NCBI RefSeq assembly: GCF_958979055.1
Contig: NC_084887.1
Coordinates: forward strand, 39,063,120 to 39,127,119
Direction of reading: 5' to 3'
Origin: Alnus glutinosa
Taxonomy: Eukaryota > Streptophyta > Magnoliopsida > Fagales > Betulaceae
DNA: 64,000 bases
Shown here: one piece after another, positions 38,056 to 49,309 of the stretch
Numbering within the stretch: position 1 is the first letter of the stretch
How the letters are laid out: the number at the start of each line of letters is the position of its first letter
Program-made: the position numbers and the translations under genes
The notes under the pieces: generated by a model
What the model saw: the letters and a program-made list of their open reading frames with translations, nothing else
Told to the model about the DNA's origin: nothing
Databases searched by the model: none

Positions 38056-41000
38056 ATGATGGCGGTTTCCTATTCTCTGTGTCCTCAATATCTGAGAGTT
38101 TCCTCTGGAGCCCGTCTTTGCATTTCCAGTGGCGGATACAGTTGGGACACCCATAAGAAGAAGACCCGTCATCTTGTTTATGCTTCCACCCAGAAACCAG
38201 TGAAAACCCTTTGTCTTGATTCCGAGGTACTCTGCTAAATAGCTTTAGATTGTTGTGCTTTAATGTGTTTTGTTGTGCATTCATCATCCATTTGTATTTC
38301 TATTTGCCGTCCGGTTGTGTATTCGATTGAGACCCTTGGCATAAATGGTCTACCAGAATTCGCTAGTATTCGTATCCAACTCATCTCTTAATATATCTCC
38401 TCTCAATTTTTGTTGGCGATGGAGTTAATCGGGGCAAAACAACCCTGTCATGTCTATGTATATCATGAAAACTTGAGATTCAACCAGACATTGTCAGGTG
38501 TCGGCAACATGGCCATTAGGGTATGGACTGTTGCATACCTGGAAAACAAAAGACAAAAGGAAATCGGATGGATTGGTTTTCCATTTGGTTCATAAACTTC
38601 TTGAAGGTGTCCATTTGTTGCTGATTATATGCATTAATCGTTACTCAAGCTACACCTAGACTTCACACTTGTAGGAAAAAAAAAAAAAAATTTTAAAAAA
38701 AGGAGTTTCCACATCCCAATTACCCCCTTCCTTTCTTCACTCAAAAACAAAACATAATTACATCGGTATCTGTGCATACCTAATGCTCATATATCGTATC
38801 TCTATAGGTATTCAGACACGTTTGTTAGGTACTTGTGTATTTGCCAATTCTTCAATGGAAATGAATCCAATAATAGAGCTTAAAATGTGTATGTGCACGT
38901 TATATTCCTATGTCTTTTAATGTTTCTTTAGCCCGCAGGCCCTGCACTCTGTTTGATAATATATCATTTGACATTGTCAAAAGTTAACCAGACATGGTTA
39001 GGTCTCTACTATAGTCATAATGGTGTGGATCTTTATATGTCAAGCAAAAAAAAAAGAAAGAGAATCAGAATTCGAGAAAGGGGACCCGTTGCTCTGTTGG
39101 ATTTCTTTTGAAGGTGTTCATTGATACCCAATAACCAGCATATAATGATTACATGAGCTACATCTTCACTCTATATCTCGATATTTGTTGTTGATATGGT
39201 AAAAGAACTTCCCTTGAACTTTAGCTTTGTGTTAATCCGTAAACTTCAGTTACTAATTAGTCGATTTTGTGGCAACTGCTAATAAAGCCTTTCCTCCGTT
39301 GGTGGGGCGAGCATTCTTGAAATTAAATGGTGAAGTGTGAAATTTCTTTGTTGGTGAAGCTATGATAATGTAACTGGATTTTTGTTTCCTCTTTCATGTT
39401 AATCTGGTAAATCTGTATATATATTTATGTCTTTGATTGGATGGATATGTAGTCTTGGCTTGTTATTGTGTTTCTGTTTTTAAGTAAACCATTGGGATAG
39501 TTTTTCAGAGGTTTCATTTTATGCACCTCTATTCATTATACTTTTTCAATTCATCATATGATGAAGCCATAATTACTAAGATTTATATTAAATTTGACCA
39601 TTACCTTTGTGGTTACGTCATAATTCTGTTAATTGAATCCTACGGCACGCTTTCTGGTCTATTTCTTTAATCACTCTATTTTAGCTCTAAAAACATTGCC
39701 TGGGTTTGGGATGAGTGCCACAATCTTTGCTTGATCTTTGGCATCTTGGTTTTAATTAACTGTTGGGATGGTATGTCAATATATAAAATATTGAGATGAT
39801 TTGTTTGTAATATAATAGTGAGAGTGTGTAAGTTGCGTTGAGCCCCCCACCCTTCTTCAATGGATAGATAGAAACAGTGGGAGAGGCAACAGTTTGCTAA
39901 ATGGCTTAAGATTTAGTTCTCGTGATTTCAACTTAAAGGCCTCTTATATTGGTGATAGTTGGAGCTATATGAAATATGGTTAAGGAAGTCTTTAAAGTAC
40001 ATTATAACTCTAAAATATGAGGTTTATCCCCAATCTCTCATAATTTTTTTTTTCTTGTTTCTATTTTATTCTCATTCATTCTTCATCCTCTTTTACGGAC
40101 TGAAATTTTGCATACCCAAATAAATGTGAGTGTAATGAAATAGTATACTTTCAGGCCCAGACATTGTTAGACAGTGTAAAGTGGGATGACAAAGGTTTGG
40201 CAGTGGCAATAGCTCAAAATGTTGATACAGGAGCCATTCTAATGCAAGGCTTTGCAAACCGAGATGCAGTCCTTACAACCATTTCCTCTAGGAAGGCAAC
40301 ATTCTATAGCAGGTCGCGGTCGATGTTATGGACGAAGGGAGAGACCTCTATGAATTTCATCAATATTCATGATATATTTCTTGATTGTGATCGTGACTCT
40401 GTATGCTTCTGAAAACTTTTAGTTGGAACATCTAAGCCCATTTTTATTTCTTTTCTTTGATTTCTCTCAACTTTAACTCTAAACTTTTTCTCAGATAATA
40501 TACCTTGGGAAGCCTGATGGGCCTACCTGCCATACAGGGTCAGAAACTTGTTATTATACATCAGTGTTTGATTTAAAAGAACATCAACAGGTTTGCACCT
40601 TCAATCATCTCATGAGCGATTTAAACATATCTCTTCCCTACATTACTCTAGACAAGCTTTAGCAAGATTTTAAATGATTCAGATCAATTTTGGCAGGTTG
40701 AAGGAAATAAATTGGCATTAACAACGTTGTACTCATTAGAGTCAACAATCTCCCAACGCAAAGCAGAACTAGCAGCAGAAGAAAACGGAAAATCTTCATG
40801 GACAAAACGTTTATTAAAACATAATGACCTTCTGTGCTCAAAAATCAGGTAGGGTCATACTGGATTGTCAATTTGATTTGAGTGGATGCCTCTCTTTGCT
40901 CAAAAAAAAAAAAAAAAAAAAAACTCCGAGGACCAAACTTCAAAAATTCAAAGAGAAGCCCGGCTTCTTGATTGTTTGGACTATCCATGTATTATCCCTT

Positions 41001-41320
41001 TAGAACATTTTTCTTTTAAAGGAACTGTTTGTGAGTGTTGTGTGTGGATGTGTACATGTGTGTGTCTATGCATTGTTACTGAAGATTTTTGTGGGTCTGA
41101 ACTTTTTCTTTTCAGGGAGGAGGCAGAAGAGTTGTGTAAAACACTGGAAGAAAATGAGGACAAGTCACGCACTGCCTCAGAGATGGCGGATGTCCTCTAT
41201 CATGCCATGGTTCTTCTGGCAGTTAAAGATGTGAAGATAGAAGATGTTATGCAAGTTCTTAGGCAGAGATTTTCTCAGTCAGGCATCGAGGAAAAGAGAA
41301 CTCGAATAGCAGAAAGCTAA
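38056..41320 (+). CDS. HISN2: HISN2: phosphoribosyl-AMP cyclohydrolase / phosphoribosyl-ATP pyrophosphatase
   Basis: The plus-strand exons are 38056-38226, 40155-40400, 40495-40590, 40697-40848 and 41116-41320, giving 289 residues. The enzyme is bifunctional and catalyses steps 2 and 3 of histidine synthesis in the plastid. Exon 1 codes a Ser/Arg-rich, acid-poor transit peptide. The HisI domain (about 62-170) shows VKWDDKGLAVAIAQNVDTG, YSRSRSMLWTKGETS, metal-binding DCDRDS and CHTGSETCYYTS. The HisE domain (about 205-289) shows REEAEELCKTLEENEDKSR, MADVLYHAMVLL and RFSQSGIEEK. The ATG at 38056 is followed by a second ATG at 38059; either may be used. The exon 2 acceptor is CAG-GCC-CAG, so a splice two codons downstream is also possible. 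Intron 1 is 1.9 kb. Plants usually have a single HISN2 gene, so this is probably essential. Confidence 0.95.
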
Positions 41321-42202
41321 GCGTGGGCTGTATAGGCTGTGCAGTCTGTTCATGTTAACCATCAACATTTCAATTGGTAGTTACTGTTTATTCATGAACA
41401 ACTCCAGTCCATTTGAGTGCCCCAGGAATTGGCGTTATCCTAGTTCTTCCATCTAACTGCTGGTTTGGCTCTGGATGACTTTGTTTTAACCCTTTTCGGT
41501 AAAAGACTAAAGAGACAGATTTATTGTACTGTTTTGAGAATTGAATTAAATTCTTGGCTCAGGGTTGATGGCCATCGTTTTAGCTTTTGGGGTGGTCAAC
41601 CACCCGTCCACCCCCAAAGGGTGGTCGGCCACCCCTCCACTTAAAGGGGTGGTCTGGCAACCCCATTACTTTGTTTTTGTATTTTTATTTTTATTTGAAG
41701 GTTTACTTGGCTCAATTCAAACCATTCAGTTTAGAATTGCAGGGGAGCTCAATCTTATTGAAACACCTCATTTATTGGATGCTAATAACTCATACCCAAT
41801 GTGAATCCATTGAAGGGACTATGCAAACCAAAATGTCGTGAAAGAAGTCGGATGTGCAAGTATGACTACCACGCACCATTGATGTGAAAGTTTCTTGATA
41901 CCATAAGTGAGGGCTGCATTTTTATAGTGGCAGCCCAAATGAACAAAAGAGAGGGAGAGAGAGGGAGAGAGAGGGAGAGAGAGAGAGAGTTGGTGGCTTT
42001 TTGAACCAAATTAACAGTACATATAACCCCTTTATATATTGTAAGAATGATTAATTAGTTGGTTTCAATAAGAGAGAAACCAGCGGAAGACTAGTACCGT
42101 GATTTCATTTATTCAACACCCAAATACATGGCTAATTATTACGATCTTATAAATAAATAATACCGCAGCTCCTAGGTTGGATAATGATGTTGCATTGTAG
42201 GA
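41321..42202. other. Region between HISN2 and the Cys-rich peptide gene
   Basis: This is the HISN2 3' UTR followed by a short hairpin-forming GGTGG/CCACC-rich block at 41589-41665 and a (GAGGGAGAGA)n minisatellite at 41949-41989. Part of the right side must be the 3' UTR of the minus-strand peptide gene. Confidence 0.55.
41949..41989. repeat. (GAGGGAGAGA)n purine minisatellite
   Basis: Three 10-bp units and a GA tail. Confidence 0.9.
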
Positions 42203-42475
42203 CTATGTTCTTGGCCGTGGCGGATTAGCAGTATTGGCGCAGGTATTCGTACACTTGCTCAGACCGCCCACACAACCCACCATACATATTCCAAGTTTTC
42301 CAATGTCCAGCCCACAGTCAAGAAGAGGCACACACTTCAAGAGGCACGGCATAATAGCTGTCTCACAACCGCCAAGGCATGTCAGCAATTGTTTCTGGCA
42401 TTCTACACCCAAGCATATTATTAACAGTAGCACTGCAACTACTTGCACCACCGACTGCGTCCTGGCTACACCCAT
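42203..42475 (-). CDS. Small secreted cysteine-rich peptide
   Basis: A 90-residue single-exon gene. Residues 1-25 or so form a signal peptide: basic MGVARTQS then the hydrophobic core VVQVVAVLLLIICLG. The mature part has ten Cys, including four C-x3-C pairs (TCLGGC, PCLLKC, ICMVGC, KCTNTC), and ends with a Pro/Arg-rich tail. The spacing recalls thionin-like or hairpinin-like plant peptides, but I cannot assign a named family. An exact TATA box (TATAAATA, minus strand, 42525-42532) lies about 50 bp upstream of the ATG, leaving a leader of roughly 25 nt, which supports a real transcribed gene. It would enter the secretory pathway; a defence or signalling role is inference. Confidence 0.7.
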   Translation of the reverse strand: MGVARTQSVVQVVAVLLLIICLGVECQKQLLTCLGGCETAIMPCLLKCVPLLDCGLDIGKLGICMVGCVGGLSKCTNTCANTANPPRPRT

Positions 42476-42524
42476 GCTCCGTTACTGATTTCTGATTTGT
42501 GGATTTTCAATTACTAAAGCTCAG

Positions 42525-42532
42525 TATTTATA
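42525..42532 (-). promoter_or_regulatory. TATA box of the Cys-rich peptide gene
   Basis: TATAAATA on the minus strand, 50 bp upstream of the start codon at 42475. Confidence 0.65.
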
Positions 42533-42747
42533 GATGAAACATTCATTTTTAGTTTCAAACACTTTGTCATGCACGAGGCATGTTGGGTATTTCAATTAAA
42601 AAGACACGCAAGTGCTTCAATTGAATGAAAGAAAAGCACTCGTATCTCTCTTTTTTGCAAACGTGGCTCTCTTAGAGAATCCGTATTCAGCTCTCCAATT
42701 TAAAAGTTCAAATAAATTTTAAAGAAAAAATTCAAAAAATTTCCATG

Positions 42748-43295
42748 CATCGTGTCGGGAAGTCCATTGTTCCCGAGTAAAGATTTACCGGCCAAGGAAA
42801 ACCCGAGCGACGCCGGGTGCCGGATGCCCCATGGATAGACGAGTGTCGGGTGTCTCACGGACAGGCTCTAGGCATTGGTAATAAGGCTGGTAGGAAGGTA
42901 CAATTAGGTGACCAAACCCCAGAAAATCCAGAATTCGCTGAGAGCCCACACCTCATCCGCAGGGAGTCAGCCCATCAGTCACAGTCATGAGTGTACTTAA
43001 GCACTGTTCACGCCAGAAGAAGGGATGTCCCTCAAATCCCGGAATAGTCCTATTCAGCCGTAATCGCGATGGCCTATAAATAACCCCTGCATTAGGTAAA
43101 GGATGATCTCTCTTGAACTCGCACCCTCTCTCTCTCTACCTTTCATCTTCTCTTTTAGTGACCAAACTAACTTGAGCGCCGGAAGAGAACTGTGGGGGGA
43201 CCCACAGCGTGTTCTTGTCCTTTTGCAGGACCTCGTCCCAACTTCTCAGAAGGTGGGAATCATTCATCATCAGCCGGGATCACATCAACACATCG
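42748..43295 (+). mobile_element. Solo LTR, probably Ty3/gypsy type, with 5-bp TSD
   Basis: The LTR at 42753-43290 (538 bp) starts TGTCGGGA and ends ATCAACA, and is flanked by CATCG at 42748-42752 and 43291-43295. It keeps a promoter TATA (CTATAAATAACCCC near 43076), a CT-rich leader and the ACTTGAGCGCCGGA motif seen in many plant gypsy LTRs. No internal region remains, so it is a fossil left by recombination between LTRs; the intact TSD suggests moderate age. Confidence 0.75.
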
Positions 43296-44032
43296 ATCTC
43301 TTCAAAATTTCTTTAAAATTTCTTATGTTAAAAACCCTCTAAATCTTTGAGCCATTTATTTTTTTATGATTTTCTTTCATTGGGAATGACATAAAGAGGA
43401 GGAGTTGTTAAAGTAGTTGGTGTTAAACGAATAATAAATAATATTTGTTTAAAGCAGACCTTGAGCCATTTATTCTTTTATGTTTTTTTTTCATTGGGAG
43501 TGACACAAAGGAGCAGTGCTACGCACTAGCAAAATTTTCGAATGAAATCCAGAAATTCTGCTTCTCCCAAGTATTACCTGACATATAAGAGGAGGAGTTG
43601 TTAAATTGGTTGGTGTCAAAATTAATAAAAAATAATATTTATTTAAAATAGAAAAATATTCAGAGAGTTTGATGTACGAAGCTTTTTAAAAATGATAGAT
43701 AAAAAAAAAAAAAAAAAAAAAAAGTAATGATTCATTGACACATTTTTATACAATTTTTCACTACCTTTCTTATGTGGTAAGATGGTCCCCTACCTTATTT
43801 TATTTTTAAAACTAAAAAAGTAGTAGAGGACCACCTTGCCACATAGACAAGGTGGTGAAAAGTTGTATAAAAATGTGACAATAAATCATGATTTTTAAGC
43901 TAAAATTTAGAAAAAAAATTTAAAGGGCTTGATACGAATGCTCTTACAATTTGATTAAAAGTTTGGCATTTGCCATTTCTATTCAAGAGGGGATTTTGCT
44001 TGCCGTACAAGTGGCAGATCTAAGAAAGAATT
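43296..44032. other. Gene-free repeat-rich stretch
   Basis: A phrase like AGGAGGAGTTGTTAAA followed by TTGGTGT-AA is present twice (about 43398 and 43590), and the A25 tract at 43700-43723 precedes the fold-back element. No gene. Confidence 0.5.
43726..43892. mobile_element. Fold-back MITE (167 bp)
   Basis: Almost the whole element is one inverted repeat. The left arm ATGATTCATTGACACATTTT continues to TGGTCCCCTACC; the right arm is its near complement, ending AATAAATCATGAT. The loop is short and A-rich. Arm identity is roughly 85% by eye. No TSD found. Confidence 0.65.
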
Positions 44033-44267
44033 TGTTGGGAGTAATACTGTAGGCATTGCGTTCACGTGATCAAGATCCATATACTGACAGCAATCGAAGA
44101 ACCAGAATACCTAACCCACAATATCAGGAAGTGAGTTGGGGTGTGAGTTGGAATAAAGGATCAGCTTATCCTGACCTTCTATAAAATAGTTGGGAGTTAG
44201 GCCTACGGGATTCACTGAGTTAAATTGTCGAACACCTTGTGTTAGGTGCATCCACGCAGCACGTGCA
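44033..44267 (+). mobile_element. LTR-like fossil
   Basis: It starts TGTTGGGAGT, contains a promoter-like CTATAAAATAG and the phrase TTGTCGAACACCTTGTGTTA, similar to the R region of the LTR-like segment in the zinc-finger intron. It ends about GTGCAACA. No TSD was found, so the limits are approximate. Partial and old. Confidence 0.4.
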
Positions 44268-45564
44268 ACATCTACTTCAAAATTTCCTCACACCGAGTAT
44301 CCTACTCCCCATCTTACAAATAAAGAGGAGAGGGGACCGCGCACAGTGTGAGTGGGGTTTAGACACTCGGAGAGAAGAGCTGGCATGATGAGACGTCTAG
44401 AATGGTGAAAGTGTGCCCCCACTCCCCAGTGCCCCCACTAGTTTGATTTATTTCATTTTTTTTTTTTTTTTTGTCTTTTTCAGTTTTTGGATTGTTGTTG
44501 AACGCGAATCTAGTTTGTCCGATGGTCGGATGATCGGATCTAGTTGTATTAACCACTTGTCATTATGATGAGTTTGAATTGTGGGTCATTAGGTTTTGTG
44601 TTGGCCAGATTAGGGTTTGTCGATTTATGTGGTTGTTTACTCAGTTTTGCTTCTTCCCTTCTCTCGTAATTCATTCATGTCAACATTTTAATGAAATTAC
44701 GAAGCAATTAAAAAGAAGTGGGGGGGTGGTGGTGGCAGCATTATTTGAGACTTGTGTCATAAATTAGTGTATTGAGCATCAATAATTTTTTTTATTTTAT
44801 TTTGTGTTGGGAGATTGTGCTTGACTATGTCGGTGAACTTTCATGGTTTGTTTCTATGCTTGCTTGCTCGTTTCTATGGACGGCCACCGCCCTCCATTGC
44901 TGGCTCCAATGTCAGATAGGTTATATTTTATTGCAAGTCACACCTGATTACAGGCCTAAACGACCTCACAATTAGTTTGATCACCTCATCAGCACTTAAT
45001 CAACGAATGTGAAGGCCTTTAGTCCAAACTAAAATTATAATTATATTAAGTCGCCGTCCCTGCGTTACTATACGTATAGGGGCCGGCAATTCTACGCATA
45101 GCACGGAATTTCCATGTATTTATTGCAGGTAGAACAGCCCTTCATTCTTAAAAACCAATCTGAATCGTGCATTGAAAATATTGGTTTCTGTTAAGAATTG
45201 GGAAATTCTGCAAATCGTGAGATATTTTTCATTTAGGACTTGCATTACAGTTTCCCAATTTAATGATTTTAACAGAAAGGTTGCCAATTTGACAAAAAAG
45301 CTCTTAGGGCTTTACCAGAAGAGTAGCAAAGTTATAAGGGGAACATCTTGGAGATCAATAGAAGCAATTTACTGGGGCTGTTGAAGTGAGTACAATAGAA
45401 GAAATATATAGCATTCAATTGTTTTTTGGAGAATTAGAGACGTGTGATGGTAATTGTACATAAATCAAAAGAAGCCATATCATGGCAACAGCTACAGTTG
45501 TTGGGCTTAGTGCAGGGAAGAAGCTCTTGAGTTCCTCCTGCTATATATTACTCTGATCTCACAG
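44268..45564. other. Gene-free region
   Basis: Nothing recognised; contains a T19 tract near 44458-44473 and open frames of 60-70 codons without domains. Confidence 0.5.
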
Positions 45565-45705
45565 AAAAGCTCTCATTTTTTTGTTTTTTTTAATATATGT
45601 CCAACACACCAGAAAGAGTAAGAGATTTGAACTAATAACTTTCGCTTTATGAAGCGTAATCTCCGATCGACTGAGCTACTCTTTAAAAACCACGCAAAAG
45701 CTCTC
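45565..45705 (-). mobile_element. tRNA-Met-like retroposon / minimal SINE with 10-bp TSD
   Basis: The insert at 45575-45695 reads on the minus strand. It has a tRNA-like body with A-box-like TAGCTCAGTCGA, anticodon arm with CAT in the loop (CGCTTCATAAAGCG), B-box-like AGTTCAAATCTC, and matching acceptor-like ends (AAGAGTA with TACTCTT). A short unrelated tail ends in ATTAAAAAAAACAAAAAAAT. AAAAGCTCTC flanks both sides (45565-45574 and 45696-45705). It is a retroposed tRNA-derived sequence and not a working tRNA gene: the D-arm and T-arm are imperfect. Confidence 0.75.
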
Positions 45706-48220
45706 GTATGCCCATGATTACACACTATCAAATCACTTCGTTGGAAACTTATGTTTGAACTCTAGTGTCATTTACTTCGTAGTAGCTGATATATCTGTAG
45801 AGCACGTGTTGTGTTTGGTGTCATGGACATTTGCGGTGGTCATTGATTGCATCTTGAACCGCTCTTTTCTTGGAGCTTGAATTGCGTCTTCTCTTTGATT
45901 GTAACTAGTTTGTTTTTTTCCTTCTTGATATTGGAGTCGGATGATAAAGATGGGCGTGTCAAATTAACACGCTTTTGTACTCAATTTGATAGACAATGTG
46001 CATATTTATGGATCATTCAAGGAATCAATAATGAACAATTATTATGTAGTTTTTTATTATTATTATTATTTATTTGATTAGATAATTAAGCATGTTAAGT
46101 GATTTAGTGCTGGCCTACTAAGATTTTAATTTTTAGAGATGAATTGCTAAAAATATTATTATTTCATTTAAATACCAAAAACAAAAAAAAACTTTTAAGC
46201 TAAACGGGTTTTACGGGTCGCGTCGAATGACTCGTGAAATTGTCATGTCGTATCTGGAGCCCCAACCCCTTAACATAAACGAGTCATATTTTGGTATAGC
46301 TTAAAAGGGTCGTGGCTCTCCACTGGTCGTAAACGGGTCGTGTCATGTACCTGTTTTGTCGGCCCTAATTGCGCATTCACATGCAATTACTAGTGCAAGC
46401 TATTAAATTATAATTATCTAATGAAGTTAAAGGCGTCAAATATTGTACCGTGGTTATGACTTCTCAAATAAAAGAAAATGCTTGGCCTACATGCCTATCA
46501 AAAACAAACTAGTACGGCCTATTACCTATGAGAAAAAACTCCTGCACAACAGGTGTACAATTGTTGCTTATTCCCTATTCCCCCAAACTAGTACTACAAA
46601 CACACGTATTAAATAAAAAAGGTGAGTGAGTCTCTCATAGCCGATTGAATACTTTGATAAATTAGGCAATCGCTTAAATAAGACCTTAAATGATAATAGT
46701 GTAATTAAATTTTCTTTAAAAAAATTAAGGCCCTAATTATGACCAAAAAAAAAAAAGGTTAGCCGATGCTCTTAAATTAGACCCCAATTATGATAAAAAT
46801 AATTATAAAGAATTGAATCCCAATATATTGAGATTTTAGGGAAAAATAACAAGAAAAATGGAAAATCACATTAATGGCATCTCTAAAGCAGTAACTAAAC
46901 TCATAATTTTACCTGAACTTTAAACCAACATGTCATCTAAATTTGTTCATTAAAATAATTTTTAGAATAAAGTAAATTTCGTTTTGTGCAAATTAAACTC
47001 TACATGAAAAGAACTATACGTAGCTCGACACAAAATATGTTATTATGTTGAAATTAAATGTTATATGTTATATGTAGCTCTGCATGAGGAATAATTTTAA
47101 TTTAAATTATTTAACGAAATATTTAAATATAGAAAAACCCCATCTAATAAATTTACCGTCTTTAATCCTCAAAATCTATCCTGCCGACATAAGTCTACGA
47201 ATAGGTGGTTGAAAAAACAACTCTCCCTGAACCCTAGACTTCCACCAACTGATGCATCTTTTGTCTCTATTCTCAGCAGATATTCTTACAATATGAGCAC
47301 AGCATTTTCTTTTAATTTATTTTTGCACAATAATTCAAACTTTATATTAAGTTAACTCTTGTGTATTCAAACTCGATGGCTCTCTCCATACACCATTATT
47401 TCCATCTCCTCTCCTCTTCTTCTTCTTCTTCTTCTTCTTCGTCAAAGTACCAAAGCTTGGTCTTCTTTCTTTGCCCGTCATTTCCTTATTTGAAAAATAA
47501 TAAAAACGAGAGAGAGAGAAATTTCAAACGTGATGGCTATAAAGTTGTTGTTAAAACCTTTTGTGGAAGTCAAAGATCAAAAATAGAGGGCTGACTGGCT
47601 TCTTTCATAAGCATTATTAGCGTTTTGACTAAAATTTGGTGAAGAAATAATGGTTTTTTATTGACAGAACTAAAGTTCAATTTTTATTATAATAATAATA
47701 ATAATAATATTACTTGTCTTATCTCTTGAAATAATCAATTAGGTTTATCGCAATAGAATTTTAATTATGAAAATTAATCATAAAATTCATATTACCTCGT
47801 TCTGTTTATGTTGATTCATATAGGACGGAGCCAAAGAATTGTAATTAATAAGGGTCAAAGCATAAATAAATAATATATTAAGATTGGGAGGCTAAAACTT
47901 GAATAATAAATATATTAAAATTGAAGATTAAATCAACATATATATATATAAAATTAACGATCAAGTCCGTTTGGGTATACGAATTACGATGTTTGACTTT
48001 CTGAAACAAAAAGTAGAATAATATTCAAAACAAACAAACAAAAAGATTTTATAATTCTATACCAAGGATCCATTTATTGATTCTCCACTAGTATCCGCGT
48101 TTTTCTATTAGTATGCTAGGGATATATATATTATGTTTTTTGGAAAGTATATTACATGTATTCAATACGGATTGTCTCATCAAAAAGGTCAATCATTTTG
48201 GATCGGTGATGGAAGATATT
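45706..48220. other. Gene-free region
   Basis: A GGGTCG/CGACCC-rich block at about 46200-46370 looks like a degenerate dispersed repeat. A (TTC)n tract sits at 47413-47440 and (AAT)n at 47688-47708. Open frames (45847-46077, 47361-47594) are low-complexity. Confidence 0.5.
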
Positions 48221-48490
48221 GGCCTCGTTTGAAAACTACTTTTCCTCATCCTTCCTTTACTTTCACTTCTCCAAAAAAAAAAATCAACTTCAAAACATTC
48301 TTAACTTTTTTCACTTTTTATATCACTTCAATTTTTTTTTATTACTTTTTAAATAAAAAATTCATTACAATACAATTTTTTTTCACATTTTTATATAAAT
48401 TATTTTCACTTTATATTTCATCAATTTTATTTTTCAGTCATTAAAAAAAATCTTAAAAGAGGAGAGGGGAAGTGGTTTTTAAACAGGACT
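48221..48490. mobile_element. AT-rich MITE-like element
   Basis: The left end CTCGTTTGAAAACTACTTTT and the right end, whose complement reads TCCTGTTTAAAAACCACTTC, form imperfect TIRs of about 28 bp. The interior is similar to 35548-35855. No TSD confirmed. Confidence 0.5.
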
Positions 48491-49309
48491 TTTAACTTTA
48501 GTAAGAAAAAAAGTTTGACCAACGTTGCCAGACATTTATGATGCGTATTTAATGCCATCATATCAATGTCATCCTTTATTGTGGCATTGGCCGGCCAAAT
48601 AGATTGCTACTCACCTACCCTCTCATTCATCTCATATACAAACATTATGGTAAAGAACCTACAAAAACGTATCACGTGCATTTATGCCCAATGGTCAATG
48701 TCGCGTTAGGATACTCTGACCATTTTTATTTTGCCAACTTTATGAAAGCCTTATATTTACGGAGACCACGGTAATCACTAGTTCGAATTTTTTATTTTAT
48801 TTTATATGAACATGTAAAAAAAAAATACAATTTAATTTATAAAATAAAAAAAAATTATTATTAGTCTTGAAAGAATCAATTAGGTCTATCACAATATATA
48901 TATATATAATAATAATAAATAAAAAACCAGAAGTCACATATGAGACGTAATGTTAAAGCACATTTTTAGACTATTGAACTAATTATAAAATATCACTTAT
49001 AAAAAAATACTAATAACATATCACTAGACAGAGTCATCAAAAGCCGTCGGTCCTAAAGAATTGAGGGGCCACTGAGATTTGATTCGGTAAATATTATAAG
49101 AAAAAATTGAATAGACAGAGTGAGTGGGGAGAGAATAATATACGTATTTAGGGATGTATATCCTTTTTTATGAGAGACTCTATGAGATTGTTCCTTGAAT
49201 TCTTGCCACTTGACCGGCTTATAGCCTTCTGATTATTTTTATGAAAAAAAAATCATATTTATCTTTTAAGTTTTCATCTGATTTGAATTTAGTTATTAAG
49301 TTTTCAATT

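Noticed and set aside
45606-45690. Possible functional tRNA-Met gene on the minus strand
   Set aside because: The flanking 10-bp direct repeats and poly(A) tail show retroposition, and arm pairing is imperfect.
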